DNA of 28,817 nt from Verrucomicrobiota bacterium (GTDB lineage Bacteria > Verrucomicrobiota > Verrucomicrobiia > Verrucomicrobiales > Verrucomicrobiaceae), in contig JAIOQF010000044.1 of NCBI GenBank assembly GCA_021413535.1, forward strand, positions 1-28,817, written 5' to 3'. The notes under the pieces are model-generated. The model did no database searches and was not told where the DNA came from. It was given only the letters and a program-made list of their open reading frames with translations. The position numbers were made by a program, and so were the translations under genes. Numbering within the stretch: the first letter of the stretch is position 1; each line of letters begins with the position of its first letter. Below are positions 7,754 to 16,782 of the stretch, in pieces.

Positions 7754-10000
7754 TTACGCGCCTCGGTTCACCACCACACCGCAGAAGGTTGATTCCGCGA
7801 GGCGTGGTCGCAGGAGATTGAGCGCGGCGGTGGATTTTTCCTGGGCGTTGCGAGACTCGTCATGAACGAGAAGGACATCAGTGGCGAGCGGGAGCAAGGG
7901 GGCGATGTCAGTGAAGTTCCGCATCACGCTGGAGCCGTCGAGGATGATCCAGTCTACTAGTGGGCCCGCTTTTTCAATCCAGCCGCGATAGGATTCGAGC
8001 AGGTCGCCTTGTTCGTAACGGGGGACATCGATGGCAGGCAGGAGATATAAATTGCTGGTGCCGTAGCGAAGGGATTCCAAGCCGTCGTTGGTTTTGGTTT
8101 CGTGGGCGACGGAGTGAGGGAAGAGAAGATTGAAGGTGGGGGATTCAGGATTGCATTCGATCATGAAGACGCGACGACCGAGGCTGCACAATCCAGCGGC
8201 GAGGGCGGAGGACACGGCGGTCTTGCCTTCACCGGGTTCTGCACTGGCGACGAGGATGACACCAGGCCCCCGGCGAATAGTCGCGCGCTGATCCACGGCG
8301 TTGACGAGATCACGCATGGAGTTGGAAGAAATCGATCCGGGCCGGAGCATTTCGCCGAGGAGCGTAGCTGGCGTTGCATTCCGAACGTTGGGCAGGCGGG
8401 CGAGCACGGAAGTTCGTTCGGCGGTGGTGGCGATAGTGCTGTTGGTGTTGGGATCGCCTTCGACGGCGATGGTTTTTGCAGGGATTCCGCGCAGCATGGG
8501 GAACACCTGTTGTTTGCAGAATCCGAAGCTAACGGGAACGCCGAAGAAGCAGAACCCGAAAACAAACATGGAGGCGAGGAGCGCAATAGGTTTGCTGGGT
8601 TTGAGCGGTCGCTCGGGCGCGACGGCGACGTCAGCGACTCGGAGGAGTCCGCTTTCTTTGAATTGCCCAGTGAGGTCCGCTTGATTCATGCGCACGGTGA
8701 TCTTCTGAAGCAACTCGCGATCAGTGGCGACTTTGTCGCGCAGGAGATTGCCTTGAACGTTCTTGCCACCTTCGGCAAGAACGACCTGACGCGAATCATC
8801 GAACTGCCTTTCGAGATCTTCGATCTGCTTGCCGAGAGTGGCGGTGTCAGTCTGCACCATAGTGATGACAGAGCTGATGTTGCGCTTCAGGGTTTCCCGA
8901 TAGGTGTCGATCTCCTGGTTGATGGCGATCATCCGCGGATGGTTTTTCGCAGCCCAAGTTTCCAGCGGGGCGCGCTCGGCGATCTTGGACTGGAGCAGCC
9001 GGCGCGTGGCGGCGACATCGGGATTCTCCGCGACTAGCTTGAGATCAAGCGGATCGCGTCCGGCGGATTGGGCGGACTGGATGGTGCGCAAGTCCTCGCG
9101 CGCCTTGGTAAGCCTGACCATGGCGTCGGCGATGGAAGTAGTGAGCAGACGCACCTTGTCACTGGCGACGTCTTTCACTTCATTGTCCTGCATGAGTCCT
9201 TGCGACTGGCGGTAGGCGGTGAGTTCCTGTTCGCTCTTTTGGAGACGCTGGCGTATTTCGGAGATTTTTCTATCGAGGAAATCTGAAGAAGCCCGAGTCG
9301 TGGTAAGTTCCTGTTCGGTGACGTAACGAATATAGTCTTCGACGTAGCGATTTGCGATGCGTGCTGACAGCTCGGCATCACCCGTGCGCACCTGCACGCG
9401 CAAGATGTGCGAGTCCTTGAGCGGTTCAACTCGTGTGGCGAGATCAAGTTTACGCGCGAAGAGTTCTTGTTTGCTGAGTGGCGCGGCGGGCGGTGGTGTG
9501 ATGAACCAGCTTTTTACGGTCGCGTATAACGACTTGGTCATGATGCCATCGGCAATAAGGGCGTCGCGATCCGCTGGCGGGATGGAATCGTTGAGATAAT
9601 CAGCGAAACGGCGAGCTTTTAATTCGGAGCGGTGATTATTCACGAGCATGGGGGCGCTGAGTTCCGTGACGCTGGCGCGGCTCATTTCATTGAAGCCGAA
9701 AACATTGGGGTCCTGCAGGCGCAGCAGGATGCGTGATTCGGCTTCATAGACTTTCGGGCCCATGCCGAGAGCATAGAAGGTCAGTGCGGCGAACGGCAGT
9801 GCGATTAGCAGGCCCATCTTCCAATGATTGCGCAGGTAGGCGAACAGATCAGCGAGACTGACCACGGTGGTGGTGTCGGCAGCGGGTGCGGATTGCTGCA
9901 AGATGAAGACGGGCTGCGAAACGGGCCGGGTCGCCGCGAGCTTGAGTTGCGCATTGCCGTTGTGACCGGCGTTGGCGGGGAATGAGATCACGTGTTGCAT
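7754..10000 (-). CDS. Wzc/Wzz-like polysaccharide co-polymerase with a BY-kinase-like domain
   Basis: About 748 aa from the ATG at 10000, numbered from there; an alternative ATG at 10057 would overlap the upstream gene more. It sets polysaccharide chain length and helps export in the inner membrane. TM1 is at about 62-81 and begins the Wzz domain. Long coiled-coil stretches lie at about 235-275 and 370-440. The proline motif PERPLKPSKP (462-471) precedes TM2 (about 472-493). A cytoplasmic P-loop domain follows, with Walker A GEGKT (590-594). The Walker A' region reads FMIECNPESP where BY-kinases have a D-x-D, and Walker B is IILDGSSV. There is no C-terminal tyrosine cluster. Kinase activity is therefore doubtful. 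It is the last gene of the deacetylase-GT4-acetyltransferase unit and overlaps the acetyltransferase end by 13 bp. Confidence 0.88.
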   Translation of the reverse strand: MQHVISFPANAGHNGNAQLKLAATRPVSQPVFILQQSAPAADTTTVVSLADLFAYLRNHWKMGLLIALPFAALTFYALGMGPKVYEAESRILLRLQDPNVFGFNEMSRASVTELSAPMLVNNHRSELKARRFADYLNDSIPPADRDALIADGIMTKSLYATVKSWFITPPPAAPLSKQELFARKLDLATRVEPLKDSHILRVQVRTGDAELSARIANRYVEDYIRYVTEQELTTTRASSDFLDRKISEIRQRLQKSEQELTAYRQSQGLMQDNEVKDVASDKVRLLTTSIADAMVRLTKAREDLRTIQSAQSAGRDPLDLKLVAENPDVAATRRLLQSKIAERAPLETWAAKNHPRMIAINQEIDTYRETLKRNISSVITMVQTDTATLGKQIEDLERQFDDSRQVVLAEGGKNVQGNLLRDKVATDRELLQKITVRMNQADLTGQFKESGLLRVADVAVAPERPLKPSKPIALLASMFVFGFCFFGVPVSFGFCKQQVFPMLRGIPAKTIAVEGDPNTNSTIATTAERTSVLARLPNVRNATPATLLGEMLRPGSISSNSMRDLVNAVDQRATIRRGPGVILVASAEPGEGKTAVSSALAAGLCSLGRRVFMIECNPESPTFNLLFPHSVAHETKTNDGLESLRYGTSNLYLLPAIDVPRYEQGDLLESYRGWIEKAGPLVDWIILDGSSVMRNFTDIAPLLPLATDVLLVHDESRNAQEKSTAALNLLRPRLAESTFCGVVVNRGA

Positions 10001-11096
10001 GATGTGCTGGTGGGTTGATTCAGATTTTGAGTGGGCGGTCTTTGGCAGACGTTGCATGCTGTCGTGCGAGTCGTTCTACGTTTGCAAAAGCGCAGAAGGC
10101 GGAAGACGGAGGCGCGCAGGCTGAGAGGATTGAAGGCTTCAATATCCACGACGCTGCGCTGAGCATTGCTCCACTCCTGCTTGTAAGGCAGATCGCCGGG
10201 AAGGAAGTCGAATTCACGCAAGCCGCGCTGAATGGCGCATTGCACCGCCCAGGCGACGGCCATTTTTCCAATGGAGATGTCGCTGTAGTCGGCGTTCCAT
10301 CCCGCCTGGTAGAACCAGGAGCGGCCATCGTAATGGAAGCAATAAGTCGCGGCACCGGGTGCGCCATTGAGTTCCAGAAGATTGATCGAGAGACGATCTT
10401 GCGGGAGCCAGCGCTGAACGAGCTTGCGGTGGAAGCGGTTTGTTCGCTCGCTGAGAAAAAGGCTTTCGCCTGCGCTCCAGCGGCGCGAGTGCAGAGACAT
10501 AAGTGCGTCGAGTGATTCAGCGGGAGTGAGATCAGCACCGCCCTGAAGTGGACGTCCGGCGTGCTGGCCAAGCATCTTTTTCCATTTGCGCCGATGATTG
10601 CTCCGCCAGTTCTGCCCGTGTGACATTTCAATGCCTTCCCATGAATCGGGCAGGGTGATGTATCGTGTTGGATGCCGCTCCACGATCTGACCGATTCGCA
10701 GGGCACGATGAAGTCGAGCCCCTCGGAGGCGATGTCGCCGATGCCGCCCAAGAAGGTGATGTGCCGCAGGTGACGGCGGGCGTTCTCAGAAGGACGACCG
10801 ATGACGAGTGGAGCGATCGCCAACGGGGTGCCGGATAGATCACGCACGACACCGACGGCCAGTTGGAATACTCCATGATATTCCTCCCACCATAGACGCA
10901 CCCAGTCCCAGGTGAGGAATGGAGTGCGAGTGGCGGAACGCGCGAGCAGATCGTCCCATGCGGAGGCGAGCGCGAGGAAATCATCCTCATCACGAACGAT
11001 CTCCAGATGGAACGGGCGCGATGTCTGAGCATCATTCCGTGACTGCACCTTCGGAGGTGAGTCGAGCGAAATGAGCTTGGCAGCGGCGGTGTTCAT
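9988..11096 (-). pseudogene. CelD/FemAB-like GNAT acetyltransferase, frameshifted with internal loss
   Basis: Two frames together give one CelD-type (cellulose-biosynthesis GNAT, FemAB-like) protein. The N-terminal part runs from the ATG at 11096 to about 10700, with the family features FLTWDWVRLWWEEYHG, PLAIAPLVIG and ITFLGGIGD..SEGLDFIVP. The C-terminal part lies in another frame from about 10695 to the stop at 9988, with RYITLPDSWEG, NWRSNHRRKWKKML, LNGAPGAATYCFHYDG, WNADYSDISIGKM and REFDFLPGD. Joined at about 10690-10705 this gives roughly 370 aa, but the family usually has about 80 residues between the LDFIV and RRKW segments and here there are about 35. So some 40-50 residues seem lost along with the frame. 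Intact, the enzyme would add an acyl or aminoacyl group to an EPS sugar. It starts 16 bp after the upstream GT4 gene. Confidence 0.8.
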
Positions 11097-11112
11097 GGGA
11101 GAGTGAATCGAA

Positions 11113-12357
11113 TCACGCGCGGTGAGCGACGAGGCCAGCATAGATGGATTCGTATTGGTGCGCTGTGTGGGCGATGGTGAAATTATTCTCGACGCGGTCG
11201 CGCAGTTTTCTGCTGAGTTCGGCGCGGGCTGTGGCATCGAGCGTGATGATATTTTTCCAAATGGATGCAAGTCCGGCGGCGTCACCACCTCGGGCGGTGA
11301 AAGTTGAGTCGCCAATGAGTGTCGCGCAGTCGCCTGCGTCCGTGGCAGCGCAGGGCACGCCGCAGGCCATCGCTTCCAAGAGCGTCATCGGGAATGCCTC
11401 GGTGCGCGAGGAGAGGGAGAATAATGTCAGCGCAGGATAGAAGCGCTCCATATTGGCGCGAAAGGGGATGAAATGCACGCGGTCACGCAGTGGAAGTTGA
11501 CTCCAGGCTGCGCGCGAGCTGGTGTCGAGATCGTCCGCAGTGCCGCCGCAGAGGATGAAATGAGTTTGCGGCAGAGCCTGCTGAACGAGTGCTGCTGCGC
11601 GGAAGAATGTTTCGAGCTGCTTCATCTCATGGAATCGACCCGCGTAGCCCACAAGGGGCGCGTCTGACGGAATGCCGAGACCGCTTCGCAGATCGGAACC
11701 GGCTTCGGGACGTGGAGCAAATTTTTTGGTGCAGATTCCATTTGGAATCCACTGCATTTTTTTCCGGGGATAGCCCAGAGCGACGTGATCTTCGATGGCC
11801 GCGGCAGAGCATGAGATGATGCGGCGCGGGATGAACTTTGAGATGGTGGCGAGCGCAGACCGAAAGACTTTCATCTTCGTATTGCTGTCGTTGGAGTTGC
11901 GGTGGATTTCCCGGCAGTGAATGCCCCAGGCGATATGGCGCACCCCGGCGAGACGGGCGCTGATGCCGCCGATGAGATCGGCATGGTGCATCCAGGTTTG
12001 CACGACATCTGGCTTCACGGCGCGAATGATTTCATGCAGCTTACGAAGGACAGAGCCCCGGAGAAATGCTGGCGATTCCAGATCGTGATAAGCCTCGGTG
12101 TGTTTATGCAACCGATCTGCCTGATCGGGCCACGCGCGACCGTCCACTGCGACGACGACCGTGCGCCAGGCACCGCCGTGCATTGCTTCGACGAGATTGA
12201 CGAGCAGTGTTTCCGCGCCACCGCCACCGATGCTCGGCGTGATGTGCAGCAGAGTGGGCCGTGTGTCTGTCATGCGATCGGAGGGTGTGGTCTTCCGAGC
12301 CGCGCGCGCGGGTGCGGCGGTGACAGTTCCGGTGAAGCTGGCAGAAGTGGCGTGCAT
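11113..12357 (-). CDS. Glycosyltransferase family 4 (GT-B fold)
   Basis: About 414 aa from the ATG at 12357, which overlaps the deacetylase stop as TGATG and suggests coupled translation. An internal ATG at 12273 would remove a 28-residue Ala/Thr-rich leader that has no family match. It transfers a sugar from a nucleotide donor to the growing lipid-linked EPS unit on the cytoplasmic face. The N-terminal acceptor domain has the GGGGAE loop (44-49). The C-terminal donor domain has GYAGRFHEMKQ and the E-x7-E signature of GT4 with E320 and E328 (EAFPMTLLEAMACG). Length and motifs are complete. Donor and acceptor cannot be predicted from the sequence. Confidence 0.88.
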   Translation of the reverse strand: MHATSASFTGTVTAAPARAARKTTPSDRMTDTRPTLLHITPSIGGGGAETLLVNLVEAMHGGAWRTVVVAVDGRAWPDQADRLHKHTEAYHDLESPAFLRGSVLRKLHEIIRAVKPDVVQTWMHHADLIGGISARLAGVRHIAWGIHCREIHRNSNDSNTKMKVFRSALATISKFIPRRIISCSAAAIEDHVALGYPRKKMQWIPNGICTKKFAPRPEAGSDLRSGLGIPSDAPLVGYAGRFHEMKQLETFFRAAALVQQALPQTHFILCGGTADDLDTSSRAAWSQLPLRDRVHFIPFRANMERFYPALTLFSLSSRTEAFPMTLLEAMACGVPCAATDAGDCATLIGDSTFTARGGDAAGLASIWKNIITLDATARAELSRKLRDRVENNFTIAHTAHQYESIYAGLVAHRA

Positions 12358-13421
12358 CACATCGAGGGGGAGAAGGCGCGGCGCATTCTTTGCCGCCAAG
12401 CTTTGAAGGTTTCGAAAGCACCGGAAACGGTGGCCTCGGCTTGCTGCAGTGATTCCGGCGAGCCGTAGCGTGGGAGTTCGCAGGGGTCTGTGTCTGGCAG
12501 GGCGCGGCCAGGAATCATGGTGAACGCGGCGCGGAATCCCGCTTCCTGAAGCAAGTGCTTAGTGTCAGCGTTATAGTCGTAGGCATGCCCGTTGGGATAC
12601 GCGAAGAGCGCGGGCGCTGCGCCGAGTTCCGTGCTGATGCGATCACGCGAATGGAAAATTTCATGACGCGCAACCTCCGTCGTGCAGCGCCCAAGAATCG
12701 GATGGGTGTGCGTGTGTGCGCCGAAATTAATCAGGCCACTGTCGCGCAGTTCGCGCGCTTGCTTCCAGTTCATGGGACGAAGCGGAGCGGGGATGTTGCC
12801 ATCTAAAACTGGCTGGAGGGCCTTGACCAGCCGGTTGAGGTTTTCAGCAACGGCGGATTGCGGAAGTTGTTTGAAGGCGCGGAGCACTGTGGGGAGTGCT
12901 GTTGCGCGTTCAGTCTGGGTTGCAGTGGAAAAGCGCAGAGGCACTGCGCCGATCTGGATTTCAATCTGGCGGACGGTGGCTCGGGCCATCGCGACTTCCA
13001 ATTGAGTGAACCATGGCTGCACGGTGCCATCGATGAATCCGGTGCAGAGGAAGATCGTGGCTGGAAGCTCGAACTCACGCAGGGCGGGATAGGCCAGGCG
13101 GTAATTCGATTCGTAGCCATCATCAAACGTGAGCGCCACCACACGATCTGGCAGTGGCTCGTTGCGCGTCAGCATTCTTGAAATCACATCCAGCGGCAGC
13201 ACGCGGTAGTTTTTTGCAAGGTGTGCGCACAACTCATGGAAGAACTTCTGTGGAGTGTGCAAGCTTGCGTCGAGTAAACCAGCGTCTTCACCTGATGCGC
13301 AAACGCCATGAAAAGTGAGGATGCATGCGTCACCCACGCGCTTTTGGCGGGAACGCCTAGCCAGACCAGTCCCGATGAGGGCGGTGGCAGTCATTTGCTG
13401 ACGAGAGAAGGTTGCGGTCAT
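12357..13421 (-). CDS. Polysaccharide deacetylase (NodB/CE4 family)
   Basis: 354 aa. Metal-dependent removal of N- or O-acetyl groups from a polysaccharide. Motif 1 is TFDDGYESNY with D100 and D101. Motif 2 is GAHTHTHPIL with H236, H238 and H240; the H-x3-H metal pair is H236/H240. Motif 3 is FAYPNGH (273-279), close to the usual R-x-P-Y-G but with Phe-Ala in place of the Arg. A long helical insertion (about 150-215) separates motifs 1 and 2. No clear signal peptide is present; the N-terminus (ALIGTGLARRSRQKR) is short and basic. It is the first gene of the unit that runs through GT4 and the acetyltransferase to the wzc-like gene, and lies directly downstream of a very AT-rich island that probably holds its promoter. 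Confidence 0.86.
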   Translation of the reverse strand: MTATFSRQQMTATALIGTGLARRSRQKRVGDACILTFHGVCASGEDAGLLDASLHTPQKFFHELCAHLAKNYRVLPLDVISRMLTRNEPLPDRVVALTFDDGYESNYRLAYPALREFELPATIFLCTGFIDGTVQPWFTQLEVAMARATVRQIEIQIGAVPLRFSTATQTERATALPTVLRAFKQLPQSAVAENLNRLVKALQPVLDGNIPAPLRPMNWKQARELRDSGLINFGAHTHTHPILGRCTTEVARHEIFHSRDRISTELGAAPALFAYPNGHAYDYNADTKHLLQEAGFRAAFTMIPGRALPDTDPCELPRYGSPESLQQAEATVSGAFETFKAWRQRMRRAFSPSM

Positions 13422-13561
13422 TAACGAGAAGCAATATTGAGAGTAATCTCGCTTATTTAATATAGATACTCAACAGAATTTTCATAATTAATCAACATTA
13501 TCTATAATTTCAGTATTTAATGATTAAATATCAATCTCTGATTAGTGGTTGTGGCTAATGT
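13422..13561 (-). promoter_or_regulatory. AT-rich island, likely promoter of the deacetylase unit
   Basis: 140 bp between the asparagine-synthase-like gene and the deacetylase gene, both on the minus strand. Bases 13441-13560 are about 25% GC by hand count, far below the flanking coding DNA. It breaks an otherwise tightly packed run of genes, so a separate transcription start is likely. I cannot assign -35/-10 boxes safely in such AT-rich sequence. Confidence 0.5.
13514..13530. promoter_or_regulatory. Perfect 17-bp palindrome, candidate operator
   Basis: TATTTAAT-G-ATTAAATA, two 8-bp arms around a single central base, lies about 90 bp upstream of the deacetylase start and inside the AT-rich island. 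A dimeric regulator site is the obvious reading, although AT-only palindromes also arise by chance in AT-rich DNA. Confidence 0.4.
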
Positions 13562-15607
13562 TCAGGCGAAGCATGGCACTGACCCGGTCGGGCTTGATGC
13601 TTCATGAATCTTGTGATGAGTCTGGGCGCAACTTGCGTCACTAAACTCGGATGCCCCGGACTGTTGTTCGGCGAGCCAGGCTTGGAACATGAGCACGTCC
13701 CACAAATAAAAATTCCAGTTCCGCGTGCCGGAGAGATGCTCCTGCCATTTTTTCTGCACGGGTGCCGGATGAAAATATCCTTCGCGACGCAGCCGGGATT
13801 CATCGAGCAAGCCCGCCGCCCAATCACGGAGCGGTCCGCGGAGCCAGCTTTCCATGGGCACGCCGAATCCACGTTTCGGTCGGTCAATCAAATGGCGCGG
13901 CACATGGCGATCCAGCACGCGGCGCAGGAGCCATTTGCCTTTTCCATTCTGCACCTTCATGGCATAGGGCAAGCGCCACGCGAACTCCATCACATGGGTG
14001 TCGAGCAGCGGTATCCGGCCTTCCAAGCTGACGCCCATCGCGGCCCGATCAACCTTCGTGAGAATGTCGCCCGGCAGATAAGTTTCCATATCGAGCTGCA
14101 TCATCCGATGGGTGAAGTCGGAGATGCGCGGCCAGCCGTTATGATTGGTGATGGATGTCTCCGCCTCTGTTCCGCCGATGACAACATCTGCCGGTGACTT
14201 CCAATGCGAGATCAGATTCAGATACAAACTGTCCATGCCGGGTGCGGCGACGACTTCAGCCAGCTTGTGTAATTTATCGCCGAACGGGATGTTGCGGTAA
14301 CGCGCTGGCAAGATCGATCCGAAAAAGCTGGCGACTGAATTCCATGCGCCTGCTGGAAGCGCGGTCATCGCGCCCGCAGTCAGTTTGCGCAGCGCGGGCG
14401 GCATCCAGGCGAATTTGTTCCAGAGGCTGCGGCCCATGGCGTAGCGCTGGTATCCACCGAAGAGTTCATCACCTGCATCGCCGGACAGCGCGACCGTCAC
14501 ATGTTTCCGCGCAAGAGCGCAGACGAGATGGGTGGGGATTTGCGATTGGTCGGCGAAAGGCTCGTCATATAGCGCGGGCAGCTTGGGGATGACATCAAGC
14601 GCGTCTTGTCCGGTGACATAAAATTCAGTGTGATCCGTGCCGAGATGCCGGGCGACTTCCTTCGCGTGCTGCGCTTCGTTGAATTCTTTCTCGTTAAATC
14701 CAATGGTAAAAGTGCGCACGGGTCGAGTGCTTTGAGCCTGCATCAAGGACACGATGAGCGACGAATCAATGCCGCCGGACAAGAACGCGCCGAGCGGCAC
14801 ATCGGAGATCATGCGCTGGCCGACTGCGGTTTTGAGCAGCGTCTCGAGTTCATCCGTGGCCTCGTCTTCACTGCCGGTGAATGGGTGATCGAGCCCGCGC
14901 TCGATTACTTCGCGCAGGTTCCAATAAAGCTGTGGTGCCGGCCGGGCTGCGCTGCCGTCCCATGTGAGCAACGATGCGGGCGGCAGTTTATGAATGCCTT
15001 GGTAAATGGAATACGGTTCTGGAATATAAGAATAGCGCAGCAGTCCCGTCAGCGCTCGACGGTCGATGTCAGCAGCGAATTGCGGGTGCCGTTTAATGGC
15101 TTTGAGTTCCGAAGCGAAAACCAGAGTATCGCCGAGCCATCCATAATAGAGCGGTTTCTCGCCCAAGCGGTCGCGCCCGAGATGTAGCACGCGATCTTGC
15201 CGATCCCAAAGGGCAAAGGCAAACATGCCGTTGAATTTTTTGGTGGATTCGACGACGCCCCATTCGAGGAATGCGGCCAGCATGATCTCAGTATCGGAGT
15301 GGCCGCGGAAGTTGTGACCTTTTGCCAGCAGTTCGCTGCGCAAATCCTGAAAGTTGTAGACTTCGCCATTGAAGACAATGACGTAGCGCCCGTCCGCCGA
15401 GAGCATTGGCTGATGCCCTTCTGGTGAAAGATCGAGAATGGAAAGCCGGCGATGGCCGAGTGCAACGCCGTTGGCATCATCCACCCAGAGTCCGCCATCG
15501 TCCGGACCGCGATGAACAATCGCGTCTGTCATCGCCCGCACGGTAGTGGCGAGGGCATTGGCCGCGCGTTGACCGGGTGATCCGAAAAATCCTGCTATGC
15601 CGCACAT
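13562..15607 (-). CDS. asnB: Asparagine synthase-like glutamine amidotransferase
   Basis: 681 aa. It takes ammonia from glutamine and makes an amide using ATP. The class II glutaminase domain (about 1-210) starts with the processed nucleophile Cys2 (MCGIAGFFG) and contains HRGPDDGG, HRRLSILDLS and NGEVYNF. The synthetase domain carries the ATP pyrophosphatase loop SGGIDSS (267-273), then SGDAGDELFGGYQRY and LDMETYLPGDILTKVDR. All expected motifs are there. The C-terminal 45 residues are a low-similarity tail. Inside an EPS locus such paralogues are often thought to amidate sugar acids rather than make free asparagine; this is inference. The start overlaps the upstream GT4 stop by 13 bp, and the gene ends the flippase-polymerase-GT4-GT4 unit. 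Confidence 0.9.
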   Translation of the reverse strand: MCGIAGFFGSPGQRAANALATTVRAMTDAIVHRGPDDGGLWVDDANGVALGHRRLSILDLSPEGHQPMLSADGRYVIVFNGEVYNFQDLRSELLAKGHNFRGHSDTEIMLAAFLEWGVVESTKKFNGMFAFALWDRQDRVLHLGRDRLGEKPLYYGWLGDTLVFASELKAIKRHPQFAADIDRRALTGLLRYSYIPEPYSIYQGIHKLPPASLLTWDGSAARPAPQLYWNLREVIERGLDHPFTGSEDEATDELETLLKTAVGQRMISDVPLGAFLSGGIDSSLIVSLMQAQSTRPVRTFTIGFNEKEFNEAQHAKEVARHLGTDHTEFYVTGQDALDVIPKLPALYDEPFADQSQIPTHLVCALARKHVTVALSGDAGDELFGGYQRYAMGRSLWNKFAWMPPALRKLTAGAMTALPAGAWNSVASFFGSILPARYRNIPFGDKLHKLAEVVAAPGMDSLYLNLISHWKSPADVVIGGTEAETSITNHNGWPRISDFTHRMMQLDMETYLPGDILTKVDRAAMGVSLEGRIPLLDTHVMEFAWRLPYAMKVQNGKGKWLLRRVLDRHVPRHLIDRPKRGFGVPMESWLRGPLRDWAAGLLDESRLRREGYFHPAPVQKKWQEHLSGTRNWNFYLWDVLMFQAWLAEQQSGASEFSDASCAQTHHKIHEASSPTGSVPCFA

Positions 15608-16782
15608 GGTTTTGTGGTGGGAAGAGGGTTGGTCGTGACGCTGGCGCGAGCGAGAAGCTGGGTGAAGCGATCAATGACTGAATCGAAGGAAAAGTTTTGT
15701 GCGATGTGTTGCCGCGATGCTTCACCGAGCGCGCGGCGCGCTGGCTCCGGCATGTGCAGCAGTTCGAGAATGGCCAGCGCCAGCGCAGCCGAATCGCGCG
15801 GAGGAACCACCCGGCCACAGTCGCCCGCGAGCCAGGCGGAATCGCCCACGTCCGTCACGGCGCAGGGCACGGCGCAGGCCATGGCCTCGCCGACGACATT
15901 GGGACAGCCCTCGCCGAACGCCGAAGATGAACAGGCCACGTCGAGTCCGGCGGTGAGCTGTGGAATATCTTGGCGCTCGCCGAGCAAGTGAAGCCGCGAT
16001 TGAAGATTGAGCGAACTGATCTGCGTGGACAGTTCCGTGTTGCTTCCATCGATGCCGGTGCCGACCATGATGAAATGAGTTTCAGGATCTGCTTCGTTGA
16101 TGATGGCTGCGGCTTGGATGAAGTTGGCGTGATCCTTCATCGTCGCAAATCTTCCGAAGCGCCCGACTAGCGGAGCTTGGAGCGGAAGACCGAGTTCAGC
16201 GCGCAGGGCGTCGCGAGCTTCCGGTGCGGGCACGAATTTAGCGAGATCGAAGCCGTTGGGGATTAAGACGGTCTTTTCTTTGCAGTAGCCACCGATCTCG
16301 TGATGTCGCGCGCTGGCCCGTGAATTGTAGGAGATGGCGCTGGCGAATCGTGAGAGGCGCGCGCAGAGCCGGATCACGGCGGCAGAGCCGGGCTTTTCAT
16401 TTTTTATTGAGTCGAGTGACTGACGGACGTTCCAGATGAGCGGAGTGCGCTGGAAAGCGAGCCATTTGCCGAGGAGGGCGGCCAGGTTGCCGTGATACAT
16501 CCATCCGGAAATCACATCGGGCTTCGTGCTGCGCAGCGCGCGGGCCAGTTTAATCAACGCGGTCAAACTGGGCCGGCCGGGCGTCATGCCGAGCGAGAAG
16601 ACTTTTAAGCCCAGCGCCTCGAGCTGCGCAGCATATTTGCCGCCAGGAGTAAGCGAGATCACGGAATGGCGGAAGCGCGTCACATCACTGGCGGCGATGA
16701 AGGCGCACAACATCATCTCTGCGCCACCGGTGCCGAGACCGGTGGTGACCCAGGTGACGTTGATTATATTTTTTTGATTCAT
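15595..16782 (-). CDS. Glycosyltransferase family 4 (GT-B fold)
   Basis: 395 aa. It adds a sugar to the lipid-linked EPS repeat in the cytoplasm. The N-terminal domain begins VTWVTTGLGTGGAEMML, a typical GT4 Gly-rich loop. The donor domain has VGRFGRFATMKDH (206-218) and the E-x7-E pair E291 and E299 (FGEGCPNVVGEAMAC). It is most like the next gene upstream: both have an SSSxFGEG(C/F)xNVV(G/A)EAMAC block and the same MKDH motif, so the two may be tandem paralogues. It overlaps that gene by four bases (ATGA at 16779-16782) and overlaps the asparagine-synthase-like gene by 13 bp. Substrates are unknown. Confidence 0.88.
   Translation of the reverse strand: MNQKNIINVTWVTTGLGTGGAEMMLCAFIAASDVTRFRHSVISLTPGGKYAAQLEALGLKVFSLGMTPGRPSLTALIKLARALRSTKPDVISGWMYHGNLAALLGKWLAFQRTPLIWNVRQSLDSIKNEKPGSAAVIRLCARLSRFASAISYNSRASARHHEIGGYCKEKTVLIPNGFDLAKFVPAPEARDALRAELGLPLQAPLVGRFGRFATMKDHANFIQAAAIINEADPETHFIMVGTGIDGSNTELSTQISSLNLQSRLHLLGERQDIPQLTAGLDVACSSSAFGEGCPNVVGEAMACAVPCAVTDVGDSAWLAGDCGRVVPPRDSAALALAILELLHMPEPARRALGEASRQHIAQNFSFDSVIDRFTQLLARASVTTNPLPTTKPCAA

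Noticed and set aside
8102..9037. Long open frame on the plus strand opposite the wzc-like gene
   Set aside because: It is antisense to a gene with clear P-loop and Wzz motifs, and its sequence is a low-complexity Gly/Asp/Glu-rich shadow with no domain.
10020..10690. Downstream part of the long minus-strand frame that starts the acetyltransferase
   Set aside because: After the break near 10695 this frame reads Ser/Ala/Pro-rich nonsense, while the alternative frame gives clear acetyltransferase motifs.
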